Part shown: positions 38,896-48,729 of the stretch, piece by piece
How the letters are laid out: every line of letters begins with the position of its first letter
Numbering within the stretch: the stretch's first letter is position 1
Source of the DNA: Hydractinia symbiolongicarpus
Lineage: Eukaryota > Cnidaria > Hydrozoa > Anthoathecata > Hydractiniidae
Assembly (NCBI RefSeq): GCF_029227915.1
Contig: NC_079885.1
Location: 20,347,001-20,411,000, forward strand
DNA: 64,000 nt
Reading direction: 5' to 3'
The notes under the pieces: generated by a model
Databases searched by the model: none
Told to the model about the DNA's origin: nothing
The model's input: only the letters and a program-made list of their open reading frames with translations
Made by a program: the position numbers and the translations under genes

Positions 38896-39879
38896 TTATG
38901 TTTTACACGTAGTCTGTCCTTCGTTCTCCACGGATGAAAGAAATAACTGTCTAACTTTTTTCCGGATCGTATTCAATCGGAAATAATACACAAAAGGGTC
39001 TAACATTGGATTCAAAAAGATGATACATATGGCAGCTTGCTGTGTGTAGCTAACAAAAGTCGACGAGTTTCCAACTGTTACTGAATAAACAAAACATAAA
39101 CACAGTGGTAAAAAACATAACGAAAATGTGAGCAAAATAAATGTACCAAGCTTTATGGATTTCCGTCGCATTTTTAACCTATTTATTTGAGTGTTATCGT
39201 TATAATTTATTTTCACGCTTAATTTTTTTATTTCTTTGTATATTTTAAGATGCATCAAACACAGGGTGAAAACAACAAATATGGCAATGCCGGTGGATAT
39301 GTTCTGATACACATACCAGTGCTTGGAAGAAATTACTATAAAACAAATTGGTGTTGCCAGCGAAATAAACCACGTTGCAACGTTAACAAAAAGTAATCTT
39401 TTCCTGGTGAATGTTCTTTCGTAGAAAAAAGGATAAGTTATAGACACGCCCAAATCTACTGTTATAAAAGCTATAGCAGCAGCTGACACAGTGGCTAAAG
39501 CATGCCCAACAACGTTAACATATTCCAACATTGCACAGTTAGTACCTTCGTACAACGCATAAATCCAATGAGTGGAGTATACAGGCATTAACATTGCTCC
39601 AGCTGAGATATCAGTGATAGCTAACATTAAATACAATAAATTTGACAAAGACAATTTGCATTTGCTCCTACACATCACGACAATGTAGATTCCATTCAAA
39701 ACTGTCGTAAGAAAACTAATGACAGTAACCAAGATCGACAGCGGCAAATGAAAATTTAATGTGGATACAACTTCCACGCCGTAGATGTCGCAAATTGTTC
39801 CAACACTGGATGAGTTTTTCAATGTCGGTGCAACTTCAATTCCGTTTATGATTTTAAGAATAATGGATGAGTTTTTCAT
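38896..39879 (-). CDS. Class A (rhodopsin-like) GPCR, intronless, 327 aa, atypical E/DRY and ligand unknown
   Basis: A seven-helix receptor. Visible helices include SILVTVISFLTTVLNGIYIV (TM1, Asn62), NLLYLMLAITDISAG (TM2, Asp90), a TM4 with Trp170, CFLPLC with Pro258 (TM6) and NPMLDPFVYYF (TM7, a DPxxY form at 294-298). N-glycosylation sequons occur at NSS 3-5 and 22-24 before TM1. The helix 3 end reads TVDLGVSITYPFFYERTFTRK, so Asp142 is kept but the DRY arginine is leucine. Cys115 sits where the TM3 disulfide cysteine is expected, but I see no partner in extracellular loop 2. Length and single-exon structure fit the large lineage-specific receptor sets of cnidarians. It could be an orphan amine-, peptide- or opsin-like receptor; no lysine is seen at the retinal position in TM7. 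Confidence 0.88.
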   Translation of the reverse strand: MKNSSIILKIINGIEVAPTLKNSSSVGTICDIYGVEVVSTLNFHLPLSILVTVISFLTTVLNGIYIVVMCRSKCKLSLSNLLYLMLAITDISAGAMLMPVYSTHWIYALYEGTNCAMLEYVNVVGHALATVSAAAIAFITVDLGVSITYPFFYERTFTRKRLLFVNVATWFISLATPICFIVISSKHWYVYQNISTGIAIFVVFTLCLMHLKIYKEIKKLSVKINYNDNTQINRLKMRRKSIKLGTFILLTFSLCFLPLCLCFVYSVTVGNSSTFVSYTQQAAICIIFLNPMLDPFVYYFRLNTIRKKVRQLFLSSVENEGQTTCKT

Positions 39880-42363
39880 AGTTGCGTAAGTTCACAACCA
39901 GTCTATCCAATTTCAAGTGCAACTACGGCTGTGGTTGAAAAAGATAAAATGTTTTCAAAAAAGAATTATTTAAAAATAAAAGCGAATTAAAAAAAACAAT
40001 TAATATAGACAAGAATGTAAAGGCTAGTTTTTTCTTTATTTGATTATATAATAGTAGAAACGTTCGCCAACATCTGCTTCGATTAAAACCCAGGCCACTT
40101 TTCTGTATTTGTTCCTGAAGGATGTGGTTGTTTTTACACACCACGAAGTTAAAGTCTCTAAAGTCTAGTTATAAAAAAGCCATTTTTCCCCACGGCTCTT
40201 CTGCAAGAGTTCCGGGACGAGGTTGGTTGCAGAATACTCTTTTAATACATTGCAATAACAGTAGGAGAAAAAATTATCTGTAAATGAGGGAACAATATCA
40301 TTAAATACTATAAAAATTTAAATGTGGATTATTATAGTAACCTATAACGTTTTTATATTATATATTATTTTTTTAACAAAACAACTTTATAAAAACAATG
40401 CAAGGCTTATACTTCACTAATTTTCTTTGATATGAAAAACACAACAAACTTGGAAAGCTTTACAAAATTGATTGTTGTTAAAAACTTGAATTAGCCTGAA
40501 ATCAAATTTGTGGTGTACAACACAACAGAATAAATAAAAACAATAATAGAAATACAGATTTTTTATATTTTTCTCAAAAAAAAAGTTAAATCTCTAACTT
40601 GTTATCTTCGAAATTTTTTTGGAGAATTCTAAAAATTTCATGACACAAAACGTGTTGCTCAAAATTGATGATTTGAATATAACTTCTGAACAAGGTAAAT
40701 GAGCCAAGTAGTTTAATATTTCATCAGTTTAACAATGACTATATTCACAGTAGGATTTGAATGTTTCGATATTTAGGTGTTTGAAACTTCTGTCACTCTT
40801 GTTTTGAATTGAAACTATTAATGGACGTTTTGATAACGGCTGATCTAAAGAGAAAATTTTAAAAATTTATTGTTTCGTGATAAAACACAAAACACAAATA
40901 ACATAAAGCAGGCGATATACAGTCCATTTCAGCCTTATTTATTCACATTAATAATCTAGGATCCCAACTTTGCAGAGTCCAGGCTATGCACAGTCTCTTT
41001 CTCTCTATATATAGCTATGTATGTGTATTAATTAATTGGCGGTTTTAAAGATTGTTTCCCAGCTTGTGGCAACGAAAAACAATTATGCGACGGATGTTTT
41101 GCGAATGAGAAAAATTAGAGAAATAGATATGCGTATGCATATTTAAAATTGTCATGTAACTTTTTCTTTAAACAATAGATCTTTAACAATAGAATTTTAA
41201 CAAAAGTGCTGATGTTAGCAAAAATTATTGCTGACAGTAATAATTTTATGAGACAGATGCCATTCGTATCAAGTTAAATCACTTTCATACAACCAAACAC
41301 AAAGAAATTTATGGGAGGAAGGGCATTTTTGACCTAATAATTGGTAAAAATTTTCCTGTTTTTTTTTTCCGAGAAGTAGTTTTCCTTTAAAAGAGAAAAA
41401 AATTGTTTCAAAATTCTAATAGTGGGAACACTTTTCAATACCATCCCCATCTTTTACGTAAACACACCTGTTTGAATGCCACCTATTAACTGAAACTAAA
41501 GAAGAAACCATAGAGACCTAGCAAAGTAAACTTGTGCCATTTGTTAGTTAAAAAGTGTAGTAAGTAAGTTCGATACAAAGGTTGCACATATCTTAAGCTC
41601 CTCTTACTTCTGAGTAAATAAGTTGCAAGTTTTATTTTATTTAACTTAACGGAAGATTCTTTAAGAACCCAAAGATTGCGAATTTCGCGAAATTTTCGCG
41701 AGATAAAACTGAAAGGCATATTTCGCAAAGTTTTTTTGCGAATGGAGGATATGAGAAAATCTTCACACAGCTAATGTGGGCATTTCTGAAAATTTCTTTA
41801 TGAAAATTAGGTCTCGTTTTCAAAAAAAGGAGATCAAAACTATTATTATAATTAATGTTCGCAAATAAGCATTTTTACTTTATTTCGCGGTATAAGTTTT
41901 CGCGAATTACAAGCTATTGGTAAATTTCCTGGAATTTATTTTCGCGAATTTAGGCAACATCTGTGAATTTATTATCTTTTTCTTCAATGTAGTGCTTAAT
42001 TTCTTATTAAAAATACCTGTATAGGAGATTGTACCACATTCGATATTTTATTGAATTTGTGGCCGATCACGTATTATGCTTATCAGATACATATTATTTG
42101 AGCGACGTTGACATTGTCTGAAAACCATTGAACGTTTTCGTTCGCAAGTCGTTCGCAATTCTCGGTATGTAGAACTTTTTTGTTTTTCTGAGGAAGTGAA
42201 GTTGCCCCTTGCTATTGTTTTTCTAGCCTTTCTACTATGTAACCGCCATACCTACCAGCCGCTACTGCCGCCATTGTAAACTACTTTAGTCGTTGTAGGG
42301 TTAACCCTGATTCTAAATCCGTTTGATTTTTCTAAATTTACCAGCCAAAATAACAACTCTTTT
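39880..42363. other. Gene-free stretch
   Basis: No coding region is supported. A cluster of ttcgcgaa-type palindromes at 41680-41955 is typical of dispersed repeats, and an isolated gagttccgggacgaggttgg motif lies at 40208-40227. Confidence 0.5.
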
Positions 42364-42367
42364 TTAA

Positions 42368-43110
42368 CCCTATTCGGTCCAGGGGGGAAGGCGGATTCCG
42401 CCCCCCCTGACGGTTTTTTTTAATAACTCCTGATTGCTTTCTTATATGGCTATGATACTTACTGAGTTTCAACATTTATCTATTAGACACCTGCATGCTA
42501 AATATTTAGGTCCCATACCTTTCAGAGGCTTTGATATTGGCCATTACTCGAAACTACCCCTAAAATCTCTATGAAATCCTTATAATGGGGAAAATATAAT
42601 AAATCCTGTTAGGATTATCCTTAGAACTTGAAACTTGCAACACAACTTTGTTTCATCAAGAAGAATCATTTTGAATAATTTTGACACGTGATTAAACCGA
42701 TTTCCCGATTTTGTCGGATTTTACCCGAAAATCGGAAAAAAACGGATTTTCGGGCAATTTTTGGCAATTTTTTATTCGATCCATGTAAAAACCGGAAGAT
42801 ATGTTAAAAAAAATTTATTTAGCTTTCAGAAACTTCAAACAGAATGTAAAAATTCCCTCTAGAACAAAAGTAATTATATTTTAAGCAGATAGTGGCATTT
42901 CTAACAATTTTCAAGCTTCTGATGACGTCACAGAAAATGTGCTGACGTAAGCAAATATTTATTGCCGCCATTTTGTTCCTTTTATGACGTACTATAAGTG
43001 TGCCAAGTTTGATTCAATTTGAACAATCCTATGAAAAGTTATTGAGGGGGGGCGGAATCCGCCCCCCCCCCCGGTCATAGTATGTTCGAAAAACCCCGGA
43101 CCGAATAGGG
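42368..43110. mobile_element. Complete 743-bp MITE with 13-bp perfect TIRs and TTAA target duplication (piggyBac-like)
   Basis: The ends are perfect inverted repeats, CCCTATTCGGTCC at 42368-42380 and its complement at 43098-43110. TTAA lies immediately outside on both sides (42364-42367 and 43111-43114). Just inside each end is a GC-rich hairpin built on GGCGGATTCCGCC. CCC-starting termini plus a TTAA duplication are the hallmark of piggyBac elements. No transposase is encoded. An inverted, older copy sits at 23478-24120. Confidence 0.92.
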
Positions 43111-43224
43111 TTAAGAGGTTCACTTATATCCATCGAGGAGTACCAATTTATTCTGGATTAAATAAATACGTTAATTTGTCTAGTAAAGAGTCTAGTCAAC
43201 GAATCTATTCCAATTGACATGAGA

Positions 43225-44590
43225 TTAAAGAACCGGCAATTCTGAAATTAATTTTGCGCTCACCGACTTGGAATTAACAGCAATAGATAACAGATGTAAA
43301 AGTTTTATAATTTTCTCTTTTGGCATGGAGTAAGTTCCAATTTGTGCTGGTTCTAAATGCGACTTTTTTAAATTAATTATAAATCCTGCATTACTTAGAT
43401 CGTTTTGAACAAGACCGGCTTGAAATTTTGTTAAAAATATGATTGTGTGCATAAAATACCGTCGTCCAAATACAGTGTGATTTTGATACCGCTTTTTCTC
43501 CATTTTTTAATCAAAGATTTCAAAAAATTTGTGAATACATAACAAGCGCTAGCCAGGCCGAATGGCAGAACCAGAAAGTGGTAAAATTTTGTTGTGAAGA
43601 ATGTCCTATCCTGTTCTTGTATACATGTGTGGTGATAACCACTTTTGAGATCGAGGTGATGAGGTTGAAAAATAAAAATCCTGCTCTAAATGCTGTGACG
43701 CAACTTTAAGGTCTTCTTATTTAAACTTCGGAAAGTCAATATTATTCACATGTAAGTCTAAAACAAGCCTTAAATTTTTTCTTCAACTACAGTGAGCGGG
43801 TTGCAGCAGTATCGCATAGCTCCGACTGTCTCGATACAACCTTGCAAAATAAGCTCCTCAATACTGTCCTCGACAAATGTTTCTCAAACTGGAAGCGTTG
43901 TTTTTAGCAAAAAAAAAGGCGGCTTTGTTTTAAGTGGTAAACGATAACCGTTTTTATGATGCCTAAAACATATGGAGAACATTCTAATTCATCCTCCCAA
44001 AATGTTTCGTTCTTTTTTAGGTTACCAATTACAGAGATGTCATTTGTACTGGTCTCAAATTCTCAATTTTGACTGGCAACGAGAAAATTAAAACAAACGT
44101 AAAAATTAGAGATTTAACACAAATCGGACTGTCTGCACAAGTTCAAAAATCTTTTATCTTCTGTCGCTACTTTGGATGTTAGGTAAGTTTGCAAAGATTT
44201 TTGGTAGGACAATACGCTGAAATATGACCTTGCTTTTGACAAATCCAACACAATCGCGGATAAGATCATGTAGATGTGGGGTTTCGTACGTTGGGAACAA
44301 ACGTAGTATTTTGACTGTGATAATTAAAGTATCTTCTGCGAGTTTCCGCAGGCTTAAATCGCAACTTTGCTTTTTTAATTTTTTCCTTTTTAGCATATGC
44401 TGTTCTTATTGCTGTTTATAGCGCGTTCGTCCTTAGAGTTAGATGCTAGATTATTGCTCTCGTATTCCTTAGCAGCTTGCCATTTCTTCCTATCCGCTAA
44501 CCTTATAGGTTTGACACGTTTCCGTATTAACTTCTCACCTTCTTCAAGGTGTTCTTTTCTACGACGCTCTGTCTAATGTAGTATGCAGTT
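43225..44590 (-). mobile_element. Degenerate DIRS-like retroelement: gag zinc knuckle then reverse transcriptase
   Basis: On the minus strand, from high to low coordinates, several frames carry a zinc knuckle of CCHC spacing (CWICQKQGHISAYC, near 44230-44275). Reverse-transcriptase blocks follow: SIEELILQGCIETVG (about 43850), LDLKSGYHH, LPFGLASACYVFTNFLKSL and the polymerase core YLDDG (about 43460), then SNAGFIINLKKSHLEP. These phrases are characteristic of DIRS/Ngaro tyrosine-recombinase retrotransposons. Several stops and frameshifts break it. I saw no recombinase or split direct repeats. Confidence 0.8.
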
Positions 44591-44599
44591 TGGTGCAGA

Positions 44600-45035
44600 A
44601 TTCATCTATTTTTGGTTACCTCACCCTTTTAAGTTAGTAGACTGTAAGTTGCGTTGTTCTTCTATAGTAGCTTCTACCTTCTTTTCGTGCTTTTCTAGGA
44701 GCCTTTTGGCAATTGTTTCTGCAACGGTAACAGCAGCTTCTAAAGTTGATTCCTGATGCTTGGCAAGTGGTGCTTCAACAATCTTATGGATTTCTGCGTC
44801 CGGCATGTGTGCGACGCCAAGGCCAACTGACGATAGAGAAAGAACCCTTGCGAGAATCGCCTGAAATACAAACTAAATGTGTAGTCAGAACTGCAAAGCA
44901 TTGCCGTACAGAATCTGAAAAGAAACTTAGTTTCCAGCAATCTGCGATAGTGGAAAGCTCGCTTATTAAGGAAAACCGGGTTATTTTTAGAAACAACGGG
45001 TGATAGCAACTCGGCTTCTCTACACGTTCTATCAT
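44600..45035 (-). mobile_element. Probable 5' (gag-like) continuation of the DIRS-like relic
   Basis: Minus-strand open stretches, including a lysine/glutamate-rich helix (AAVTVAETIAKRLLEKHEKK), lie directly upstream of the zinc-knuckle segment in the same orientation. They could be the 5' gag part of the same element. No diagnostic motif is present, so this rests on position only. Confidence 0.4.
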
Positions 45036-46153
45036 TTATACGATCGCGTTTGCAAGTCCGTCTTAAAGGAGACCGAGATTTGAGAAGTTTAAAAACAATA
45101 CAGTATAATATGTTAATAATATATTACTATCAATATACATGTTAAAAGATCAGAATTGTCATGACTGTATTACTCTTCAGTATTAAATACATTACTACGA
45201 AGTAATTTTTACAAGATAAAAATTTTAACCAGGGTATTATTAGCCTGTAATAAAAGCTTAATATTCTTATAATGAAAGCGTGTACAACAAAACCATAACA
45301 AGTCTTAGTGAAGCTCGAACCGTGTGGAACTATTAAAAAAAGAAAACTTGGCCTACATAGTATGGGAGAAAGGCTTAAAATTCATATCCCAATGTATTTT
45401 ATATCCCAATGTATTTTATACATTAGGATATAAATCAATACGCCCATACCACAAAATACGCCTAAAAGAAAAACCCTTTAAAATTTTTTAGGAAATATAG
45501 ATGAAATTTTGACACAAATTTCCACTGTGCTGATAAAATTTTATATAACAGCCAATGTAAATGTCGCGAAATACAACAAGCGCCCATATTCTAGAAGTGC
45601 CTCCCATAAATGAAAGCGGTTAATGAAATAGAATATGATTTAGATACGCGCTTACTTTTCACTTTAAATATGTTCTTAAAGTGTAAATAAAAACAGACTG
45701 TACATGGTGTAAAATCTGTTTTCATTTTATTTCTCTATAAATTGGAAACTTTTAATGCAATCCTCTTCTTCACATAATTAACTTAAAGTGTAGCAAGTTC
45801 CTCTTTGATCTATATGTTTAAAAAAATTCTTATAAACACCCCTCTCCGTGAAGCGCCCATGTAAAAAAAAATAAGTATTTAATATGCACATAAGGCGCTA
45901 CTTCAGTAGACAAACTTTAGACCGTAATACCTTTATGTCAAGCTTTTCATATGAAACTTGAAAATAAGAGAATTTCGACCTCCGAAGCTTTGTTAAGAAA
46001 ACTGACTACCAAGTTAAACATTAGTTCTGACACTAAATTCCCACGTGTGTCATCCCTCTTTCTTACAGGAATTCGCAATAGTATTACTTGAGGAACAAAC
46101 TGTTTAGCGGCACTGTTAATAAAAAATAATAATAATAAAAATGGAACGAGGTT
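45036..46153. other. Gene-free stretch downstream of RP2
   Basis: AT-rich, no supported coding region. An imperfect repeat of 'atatcccaatgtatttta' is tandem at 45387-45420, followed by a reverse-complement echo. The RP2 3' UTR should fall near the upper end of this interval. Confidence 0.5.
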
Positions 46154-47179
46154 TTACGTTGACATGGTCATATCGACGAAATTATAAAAAGAATCAATGT
46201 CTGATTTCGCGTGCTTTTGATCTTTAGAAAGAAAAACGCTGTTCAAACTAATTCCCATCTCCTTCAGAACTTCTTCACTGTGATGAATAATATCTTTTCC
46301 ATTTAATTCCAAACCAACTAAAGGGCCCTTATCGGCCAGTTCGCAGTATTTATCATCTTTAAAAATCCTGACCGCGTCTTCCACGGTCATGCTGATTTCT
46401 TTACTCTGGACGATATCGTACTGGGTTGAAACTATCAGTTTATTTAAGTATACTTTGCAACTCGGTTTATTATTTTGAAAGAACGTAACCAAACACGAGT
46501 CGTCGTGACGTTTTGAACGTTTACCCCGCGTTAACGGGACAACACTTTTTTCCATGTCGTAACAGATATCGATATCTGCGAATTCCTCTGTAGATGGTTT
46601 TGGTACAGCCTCCTCCACGGAGGTTGAATCAGATAACATACTCCAGTTGTTTCCTTCTTGAAGAGGCGTAAAATCATGAATGACACTCCAGGAATTATTA
46701 TACACACTCAAGCTTGCCTTTTGAAACTGTCCTTCCAGTTCAGGGTAGTAACACTGAAAACATCCGAATCTCATGCCAGCTGACGATTCGATAATAGGTT
46801 GAGTCGCGCAACACAAATAAGTATCGATTTTACGACAATTTCGGGAGCGAAATTGTTGACAAGCGACAACGAGCTGGCAGTTTTTGGAGTTCCTGATAAA
46901 CACACTCCCCTTGACAGGACCCAAGAATATCTTACAGTTCTCGCAATTGTCAATAGTCACCATGGCGGAATGGTCGAAAATGTAAATATACGAGTTGGTG
47001 CAACGATCGATAATAAACTGCTGACCGTTCACCGTGCATGGCTTGCGACCGCAAGTAGCATCGTTTTGATCCGCGATCGTATAATCTTTCGGGTCAGGTC
47101 TGTCTTCACGATCCCAACTGAACGTCTGTTGTTCTTCCACTTGTACATGCTCTTCTTTAGATTTTAAACATCCCATCAT
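46154..47179 (-). CDS. RP2: RP2-like protein (TBCC-domain GAP for ARL3), intronless
   Basis: GTPase-activating protein for ARL3, acting in release and trafficking of lipidated cargo to cilia. The N-terminus is MMGC; starting at the second ATG (47176) gives MGCLKSK with Gly2 for myristoylation and Cys3 for palmitoylation, so that is the likely start (340 aa, against about 350 in vertebrates). The TBCC beta-helix follows, with VNGQQFIIDRC, YIYIFDHSAMVTIDNC, IFLGPVKGSVFIRN and CQQFRSRNCRK. Arg110 (numbered from the second Met) matches the catalytic arginine finger, and Glu130 in CATQPIIESS matches its conserved partner. The C-terminal half (EDAVRIFKDDKY to DSFYNFVDM) is the NDPK-like domain. Similarity is end to end. 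The absence of introns is unusual for this gene. Confidence 0.96.
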   Translation of the reverse strand: MMGCLKSKEEHVQVEEQQTFSWDREDRPDPKDYTIADQNDATCGRKPCTVNGQQFIIDRCTNSYIYIFDHSAMVTIDNCENCKIFLGPVKGSVFIRNSKNCQLVVACQQFRSRNCRKIDTYLCCATQPIIESSAGMRFGCFQCYYPELEGQFQKASLSVYNNSWSVIHDFTPLQEGNNWSMLSDSTSVEEAVPKPSTEEFADIDICYDMEKSVVPLTRGKRSKRHDDSCLVTFFQNNKPSCKVYLNKLIVSTQYDIVQSKEISMTVEDAVRIFKDDKYCELADKGPLVGLELNGKDIIHHSEEVLKEMGISLNSVFLSKDQKHAKSDIDSFYNFVDMTMST

Positions 47180-48729
47180 TTGAAGTTTTACTATTTTGTT
47201 TTTCTAAAACCATATACACGATCATTAGTTAGTTTACCTTAACATACAGAATTTTCGATCTAGGTTTATTTTGGCGCTATTCTATGACGTTACTATTTTC
47301 ACACAATCCCCCTTCAAATTACAATACCAACATGCAAACATAAAATTCTACTATAAAATTCAAATTTGGCTTTAGGATAAAAAATCCCACACAAAAAAGC
47401 GCAAATCACGGTAAGGTTATTAACCACTTCAAGTAAATTTGCCGCGGAACGAACAAGTACATGGTATTATTTTATTTCGTGAAAATTACAAGACGTGTGT
47501 TTACTTTTTCTTTAAAAATGTGTACAATATTATGCAGTGGAAATTACTAACAGAATATTTTTTGCTCTGCTCCTGTCTGTTCTGTTCCGTGGAAAGTTTT
47601 CTTGAAGTGGAAAAAGGCCTTTACTTAACATACGCGTATCTGTTTCGCACAAAAATAAAAAAAATGTTTTGCCATAAACAACCAAGCACTAAAATCTTTA
47701 AAAAAACCAACCCTATAATAAAAATTGTTTATTTAAATCTAGAATAAGAGAAAAATTGAATTCTGCTCCCTGAATACATGTATATAACGTAAATCAAAAA
47801 AACATTTAAATATTTGTTAACCATTTAACAATGTTTTCAATTAAAATACCAGCAATGCGAGAACAAGACATCAAAGAAGTAACATACATATTGCTAAGAG
47901 ATTCATAACTTATCTACTTCGATACAAGACGTAAAATAATTTCATTCGTATACAAAACAAACTAAACAAAAAAGGTCTCGAAAGCGAACAAATATTGGGT
48001 TTTTTAAAGTCTTTTTATTAACCCCCTCTTTTTCCAAAGTCATTATGGCGTGCCTCTAAGGTCCTTAAAAATGTTTCTGCCACCACCTACTAAGCATAAC
48101 CAGTGCAACAGTTTCTTTAAAAAGGGGAGGGGGGGTCTTATAACGAAATTCGCAATATATTTTTATTAAGGTTAAGGTAGAAAAGCTTTAAAACTACCTC
48201 CTGCGAAAAAAAAGTTTTGTTCATAAAAAAGAGCTTGATAGGTTGTTTAGAAATGTGTATATATTTAAAAAATCTTGATTGGTTTATAAGATTTTGGACT
48301 TAGTTCCACTAATTATGCGTGACGTTTCAACTAGCTTTGAGTGAGGCGTATCGAACTTTTTACACAAATTTAAATATTTAATTACTATGATTATGCTTGA
48401 TAACAGCAATGACATGTTTCAGAGATAGTCGATGTCATAACTTTGCATAATTAGCAAAACTTTGCATAATTAGCAAAACTTAGTCTCTCATGGATGAGTT
48501 CAACTTGTTTTTCTCAGAAGGTAAGCTTTTAAGCGCTTTAATAGAACTAAATATCTACTGGAATTTTTTTTATGTTTAGTAAAATTTTATAATCTACACT
48601 ACAGCTAGAAAAATATCGTTTAAAAGAGGCCATGTGTGCTATTTACATTGAATCATAACTTGTTCATTTTGTTATGTATGCACTAAGCCAAATGAATGAT
48701 TTGTAAAGCTAACCATTCCACAACGAACT
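47180..48729. other. Gene-free stretch between RP2 and NTF2
   Basis: No supported coding region. A tandem two-copy repeat of 'actttgcataattagcaaa' lies at 48440-48480. The RP2 promoter should lie at the lower end and the NTF2 3' UTR at the upper end. Confidence 0.5.

Noticed and set aside
41680-41955. CRISPR-like or regulatory array of ttcgcgaa motifs
   Set aside because: Spacing is irregular and the motif is scattered elsewhere (31755, 34025), so it is a dispersed repeat and not an array.
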